Shown here in pieces: positions 59,301 to 64,000 of a stretch of DNA of 64,000 nt (within the stretch, counting starts at the first letter, position 1; every line of letters starts with the position of its first letter). The notes under the pieces were generated by a model. That model was not told the origin of the DNA. It did not search any database and saw only the letters and a program-made list of their open reading frames with translations. This DNA is from Dipylidium caninum (lineage: Eukaryota; Platyhelminthes; Cestoda; Cyclophyllidea; Dipylidiidae), in the NCBI GenBank assembly GCA_017562135.1, contig QEYB01000825.1, forward strand, positions 124,001 through 188,000. The letters are read 5' to 3'. Made by a program: the position numbers and the translations under genes.

Positions 59301-62300
59301 CTCCTGGATGAAAGGCTAATGACCGAATTTTACTGAATGCTGCGGGGAAAGTGTGTTTGGGGTAGAGAAAACGAGACCCGCTTTGGTTTCCTACACATCC
59401 AGTACACCAAAATTTCTGTGCATCGTCACAAATAAACGCTAAAATATCAGTCAACCGGAAAGTTATGTCCGTTCCTATGACAATTCTTGACACGTTGCAC
59501 ATGTTTATTTTTCACATGTTCTGCCCTCTATTACTGTCGCTTAACGTATACATACAAACGTTGCAAATTAACAAAACAAAGTTGATTTACGCTAGTTTTA
59601 GGTTAGAAGGGACGATGCACAATGGCTCTTGATAAAGTTCACTTGCGTCACCGTAACTTTTACAATATTTCAACAAGGAAAAAATGTGACAGAAGTTTGT
59701 AGAGACTTTTTGAAGATGTCTTAGTGAAGGCACAACTTTTTGCGAGGCATGAAACAGGTGATTTCTAACTTTTTGGACGAGCCACATTCTGGACGATCGA
59801 CTGTGATCGCCGACGATGTTGTTGAGACCGCGGTGGAGGAAGATCCTTTTCTGACAACATCGAAGGCTGCCAAAAGGCCTAAATCAGCTCAACTAACCTT
59901 TTCTGCCCGTTTTTCGCGGAGTAGATGGTGTGAAAATAATCAAGATGGATGCCCCACATGAGCGAAGTGAGAAGAATTTGGATGGTCGAGTGGTCGCACG
60001 CACATCTCTGCTGACACGCGGAACAAAATGGCGCCTTCCTTGAAGTGGATGATGACGACAAGTGGGCATGAAAAGTTGACTTCCTGCGAAAACATCGCAG
60101 GGAAAGGAGCATATTGTGGGCCCGGAAGAGCCGGCTCTTTCACGTTTAAAACAATTTTGGCTCTAAATAGGAGGATGTTGTGACCTGCAGCATGGGATTT
60201 TCGAGGACGAATACGTTGCGCGCATTCGGAACCGAACGAAGGCCTCAATATGGAGAAGTATGATCAGCAAGTGGGTAGTTTAAAGAGAGCAGTGGAAGGA
60301 AAGAGAACGGCGATGTTGAAGAGGAAGGGCATCAAGCTTCATCATGATAATGCTCGGAACAACGCTCCTTTGGGGACTCGTCAAAAAAGTGCAGAACGAG
60401 GCCGGGGAATCCTGTTGCATCTGGCATATTCTCCAGACTTAGCATCCTCCGACTGTCACTTGTTTTTGTCTCCATAAAACTGCTTAAAGGTCAAAAAATC
60501 CACAAATTTTGCAAATACCAAACAAGCACCAGTTCATTGTTTGGCATCATGGGATACACGAATTGTCATCACTCTGACAAGAGGCCAGTTGTAGTAATGA
60601 CAATCGCATTATTTGCTAGAGTTTACTGAAATTAAGAAAAAAGTCCTTGATTTATTTTAAAAACAGGCAGGGCATTCCTTTAGCCCTCATAAGTTAGCTG
60701 ATCAGTAAAGCCACATCAAGTGATTTTCTGTTGTGTTCCACTCAGAATTCAGGACGCACTACTTCGACTGTGTCTCGACTGAGCAGTGCCGAGGTCCCTC
60801 CATCGTCGGCTCCGCGGCAGACAGTGCCAACAGAACCTTGCTCAATCTCCACCACCGCACAACCACCACCACCGCCACCGACGCCCCCTTCCTCTCCGTA
60901 GACGCCTTCAACGCCAGCCGAAACGCCACCAGCGTCGTGGGCGTCTGTAAACCCGAGGTGGCCATCCTCTACCTCCTTCTGCTCGCCTGCACCTACTGGA
61001 TATGCATCTCCATGCTCAACTTCACCAAAACGTAAGTGCTGCTTGCTTCAAACACGCGGTGAAGGTCGCCAGCGTCAGTTGCTGCGGCTCTACACGGTGG
61101 CACAGGCCGACAAAATGTGTGTCCGCGGGTCCGTCACCAGGGGCGGTTAGGCGGGATGATGCTGAAATGTAAACAACCGAATAATGTTTGTTTGCGGGCC
61201 GGGAAGGAGAGAGAGAGGACGGTGGGAGGACCGAGCACATGCACTCCTGGCATTTGGCAAGAATGACGATGCCACTTTCGGTGTCTGGTGGGCACACGTG
61301 TCCCGATGGCCGGATGGCGAGCCTTGTGGACGTAAGCTTGTTTCCCGGGGAGATACACGACTATTTCCCTTTCTCCCAACTCGATCTGCAGTTTGACTAA
61401 ACACATGAGCTCCCTCGATGGCGGAGAGTGTGCCGCAATCGGAGGTGAGACTGGCCGGCCGGTGGAGATCCTCTCGGGCTTCCTCAAACCGGACTACGTA
61501 GATCAGCGTGATGTGACATTTTATTCACATTTCGAAGAGAGTGAAGCACGTCTCCCCCCCCCCCCGCTGAGATCATGCCGCATTACGACTTGCCCTCCGC
61601 TTTGGCCTCATGTCGCCACTCACGCAGTGAAATAAGCGGAAAGGAGTTGTTCGTCAACAGGTCTGAGCCTCACGAAGGAGTCCACTTCGATGGTGGAAAG
61701 GTGAAAATTTCGCCTCATCAACTCAGTTACCGCCAATCTCTAACTTTGGTCGCTCATTCATTCAACTTTCACGGTTCACTCGAACATATCCGCGCACCCG
61801 AGAGCGGCCCTCTTAAGTCCCCATTGTTGATTAGGAAGATTGGGTGGCTCCTTTCGACTGCGTGTAGTCTTAGCGTCCAAGGAACACTCACCCCCTGCTT
61901 CTTACGCCTGGGTAAGTTGGCAGAGGACCGCGAATGCTGAGCCCCTCGACACAAGTACACCGGACGAACAGGTAGAGGTCGAATTCCATCAGGGGAGGCA
62001 TGCGGGGGGAGCGCATGGTCCCCTTCCCTCCGACCGCGACGCTGACTGAAGTGGAGACGAGGCGGCGGCTACCAGCAACCTAGGTGACATTCCAAACCAA
62101 CGCCGTCGTCACTGGTGGGGGCGGATTTGCCTTGCACACAGGTGCACAATAATTCCGCCGTTACGACCCTTCCGCTCTCCATTTGCGTAGTTATGTGATA
62201 GCATTGACCAAGCGCGGCCAGTGGTCGGGGTTCCTCCTGCCTTCGAGGGGGAAGGTTCTGATCCTCTCTGGTGAGATTGTCGCTCCACCGAGTCATGGGT

Positions 62301-63636
62301 TCTCCACTGTGACCGCCCAAATTTTTCCGAGAATGTCAAGGCTAGCAATTCCTTCTGCTCCGAGGGAACCAGTGGGTGCGGGGAGTGAAAAGAGAATTCA
62401 AAGACATGGTAAAGTGCTACCCCATCGCCTCGGTAAAATGTGAAAAGAGCGCAGAAGGGGGAAGAAACCCTCGTCGAAGACATGGTAAACTGCTTGACGG
62501 CGGCTAAGGCTTTCAACGAACTGCATCCGTTTATCTTAACAACGCCATTTCACCAAAACAGTTCAGCAGTGTCGACAAGGGGAAAGTGCTTTGTCCTTCA
62601 CACCACTTGTCGCCTAACAAGGCAAACCTGCCCCTTTCAAAAAGATTCTTCAATGATGCGGTGACCACCACGAAAATCTCGTCATGTCGACACTTTTCCT
62701 CAGGGCCCATTGTCTCCCTGTCAGGGCGAGTTAACAGAGAACGGTTATTTTTGTTACAGGCCCTTCCTGACCGAGACAAAGAGGGAGCTGATTCACGACT
62801 TTGCCTTGCCTTCTGCCGTAATTGTGATGTCTTTCGTTGGTTCCTACCTGTTTAGAAAAGTTGAATGTAAGTTTTTGTTGATCCTCCTACCACCCGTACC
62901 TCGTTCTTCACACACACCACGCCTGAATCGCGCGGGATGGACGTCTTTGGCCCCGCACAACATGTTCCCCATTGTGGAGGATGACTTACTAAGATGAGAC
63001 TAGTTCAGCCGCGAGTATAAAATAGGTTGAGCGGATGGACTGCTCAGTACCTTTGCGACGCCAAGGACCGCAGTGTGTTTGAACTGCTTGCTTAGAGATG
63101 ATGCCAGTGCTGCGAGAGGGGGCCACTGCGGAGAGAAAGGAAGTGGAGATGATGGAAATTGACGACCAGAGGACACAAGAAGTAAATAGGCCTTAATCTT
63201 CAAACAATTTAGCGTCACTGTAGCCGGGCCTAAGAATCAACTTTTGACAATAAAGAGGTATGGTGGTGGACCAGCGAGACGAGGCTGCGCATGGATGAGT
63301 AGCGCTTTGGACGCCACTGACGCCAGAGTCATAACTCATCAGCTTGAAAGTCTCCTGTAACGTCCACTTGACGATAAGATGACCCAAGACACACCGTCGT
63401 TGCCCAACCATTCCGCTTCGACTGTCTGATTCACTTGGGAAATCTGCCCCTTTTTTCGCTTTCACAGTAAAGCCTTACCATGTGGACATGGAGAGCTTCG
63501 AGTGGAAGGTGGTAGACTTCCGCACTCTCAACTGGTTGAATATCCTCGGCGCCATGGGGCTCTCCTTTCCTCTCTCCCTCCTCTTCTTCATGGAGCAGAA
63601 CATTGCCAGTGTAATCGTCAACTCGCCCTCCAACAA
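35331..63636 (+). CDS. SLC4A11: SLC4A11-type transporter, 5' 14 exons (3' end outside window)
   Basis: SLC4A11 is a plasma-membrane H+/OH- and NH3-linked transporter of the SLC4 bicarbonate-transporter fold. Phase-consistent exons: 35331-35583, 43589-43710, 44848-45316, 48241-48325, 48562-48685, 49220-49429, 51703-51784, 53832-53954, 55125-55238, 55595-55727, 57261-57334, 60746-61031, 62760-62866 and 63468-63636; 783 codons plus 2 nt. The cytosolic domain (to about residue 421) has TMDQSWICAL and IELGRTFATILSD. The membrane domain has RRRLPLYPSDF, IAFGVLNYNNT, TIGGLCFGLTGGQPLTVLL, STEEIFAMFVSIAFL, an extracellular loop with sequons NRT, NAS and NAT, ELIHDFALP and GAMGLSFPLSLLFFMEQN. GVLNY, LLTTAPIALY and FFMEQN point to SLC4A11 rather than the NBC/AE branches. 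An Asn/Ser/Gly-rich insert interrupts the N-terminal domain. The remaining helices and the stop lie beyond 64 kb. Confidence 0.92.
35584..43588. other. First intron of SLC4A11 (8 kb) with a minus-strand frame cluster
   Basis: No plus-strand exon joins 35583 to 43589 other than the direct phase-1 join. On the minus strand several segments look protein-like. They are 38875-38944 (acceptor CCCGCTTAG, donor GTGAGT), 39003-39278, about 39740-39890 (no ATG; contains AEAVLRCVVALGASITC), 39905-40162, 41286-41543 (SDPLWYYEVPITVASPL) and 41717-41884 (ends at donor GTAAGA after KALNSVVDGAPIRLW). No family is recognised and the joins are not proven. This could be a nested antisense gene or chance. Confidence 0.3.
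43432..43498. repeat. (CTT/CTC)n pyrimidine tract
   Basis: A long CTC/CTT tract 90 bases before the acceptor of SLC4A11 exon 2. It could act as an extended polypyrimidine region or be a simple repeat. Confidence 0.85.
44814..44830. repeat. (GT)n microsatellite
   Basis: A short GT run immediately upstream of the acceptor of SLC4A11 exon 3 (CGTGTAG before 44848). Confidence 0.9.
44998..45240 (+). other. SLC4A11: Asn/Ser/Gly-rich insert in the SLC4A11 cytosolic domain
   Basis: Within exon 3, between the LLLDLEASSIEEIIHDML helix and the EELIDEAKKALLLEIRH helix, about 80 residues are rich in N, S, G, T and H, including runs of four to five Asn (SSNNNN). In other SLC4 proteins the two helices are separated by only a short linker. 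It is probably a disordered loop. Confidence 0.7.
45317..48240. other. SLC4A11 intron, no gene seen
   Basis: Only short scattered frames on both strands, a 12-base C run at 47367-47378 and a 16-base G run at 48127-48142. Confidence 0.5.
49430..51702. other. SLC4A11 intron, no recognised gene
   Basis: A minus-strand frame of 124 residues (50477-50851) and a plus-strand frame of 78 residues (50435-50671) overlap each other. Neither is recognised. Confidence 0.45.
51785..53831. other. SLC4A11 intron, no gene seen
   Basis: It becomes AT-rich and closed in all frames after about 52.7 kb. Confidence 0.5.
59655..60535 (+). mobile_element. Decayed mariner (DD34D) transposase
   Basis: Pieces of a mariner transposase lie in order but in different frames with stops. 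They are an N-terminal DEPHSGRSTVIADDVVE segment with EEDPFLTT (59775-59860), PHERSEKNL (about 59953), FRGRIRCAHSEPN and MEKYDQQVGSLKRAVEGKR (60190-60303), HHDNARNNAPLGTRQK (60340-60385) and LAYSPDLASSDCHLF (60423-60467). The spacing between the second and third catalytic Asp (HDN to SSD) is exactly 34 residues, the mariner hallmark. The first catalytic site appears as SGHEK instead of GDE, so Asp is replaced. Terminal inverted repeats were not identified. It lies in an SLC4A11 intron and cannot encode an active enzyme. Confidence 0.88.
61032..62759. other. SLC4A11 intron, no gene seen
   Basis: Overlapping frames on both strands without recognised domains and a 12-base C run at 61554-61565. 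Confidence 0.5.
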
Positions 63637-64000
63637 GTAGGCCTCTACCTTGGCTTTCCAATCAAACAAAAAATGCCCTCTGCGCTCTTGTAGGGGGAAA
63701 AAAAAATTTAAATACTCGCCTCAATAGGTCCTCATTTACGTTTGAGCTTTTTAATTAACTAAATGTTTTTGTTTTTGCCATGCCGAGTGCCCGCCTCAAG
63801 GCCATGGGGTGCGTCGGTATGAACCTTCACAATATAATCGTCCAGTATGAATGTCCAGCCAGAGCGTTGGACGCCTGTCTGCGCGTTTATGGGAAGCCAA
63901 ATTGCCGGGGTCAGAAGAAGAGACGTGACGATCCCTCGCGGAGTAGTGAGGGACTTTTTTACTTGACTCGACGGTCCGTGGAAGGCGAGAGTAGGAACTA
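63637..64000. other. SLC4A11 intron running off the window
   Basis: After the GTAGGC donor at 63637 nothing matches the expected next SLC4A11 segment, so the following exon must lie outside. Confidence 0.6.

Overview
The window is intron-rich eukaryotic DNA with short GT..AG-bounded exons. I read it as a flatworm (Platyhelminthes) chromosome, perhaps a cestode. The basis is divergent two-exon dynein light chains of the kind expanded in flatworms, many short exons separated by introns of 30 nt to 8 kb, and a decayed mariner element. The species cannot be fixed from the sequence alone. Exon joins were checked by hand for reading phase.

Layout. (1) 1-4115: GC-rich then AT-rich DNA with no recognisable coding exon. 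(2) 4116-15155, plus strand: a Rho-family guanine nucleotide exchange factor of the PIX (ARHGEF6/7) type with SH3, DH, PH, a proline/serine-rich linker and a GIT-binding-like segment. It has what looks like an alternative exon for the last helix of the PH domain. (3) 15156-20178: no recognised gene; two small hypothetical ORFs near 18.8-19.5 kb and a 30-bp tandem duplication. (4) 20292-22363, plus strand: two dynein light chain first exons (20292-20518 and 21192-21427). Both are phase-compatible with one single last exon at 22285-22363. (5) 23992-29615, minus strand: a ten-exon PHAF1 (C16orf70/UPF0183, phagosome assembly factor) homologue. (6) 29616-35330: no recognised plus-strand gene; an exon-like minus-strand segment with a stop codon at 31492-31655. 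(7) 35331 to the right edge, plus strand: SLC4A11-type member of the SLC4 transporter family, 14 exons visible, incomplete at its 3' end. Its 8-kb first intron carries a cluster of minus-strand reading frames, and its intron at 57.3-60.7 kb holds a decayed mariner transposase.

The genes do not form a pathway. They are independent cytoskeletal-signalling (PIX), motor/tegument (dynein light chain), autophagy (PHAF1) and membrane-transport (SLC4A11) genes. The best candidates for undescribed biology are the duplicated PH-helix exons in PIX and the alternative first exons of the dynein light chain. The unexplained minus-strand reading frames at 31-42 kb come next.
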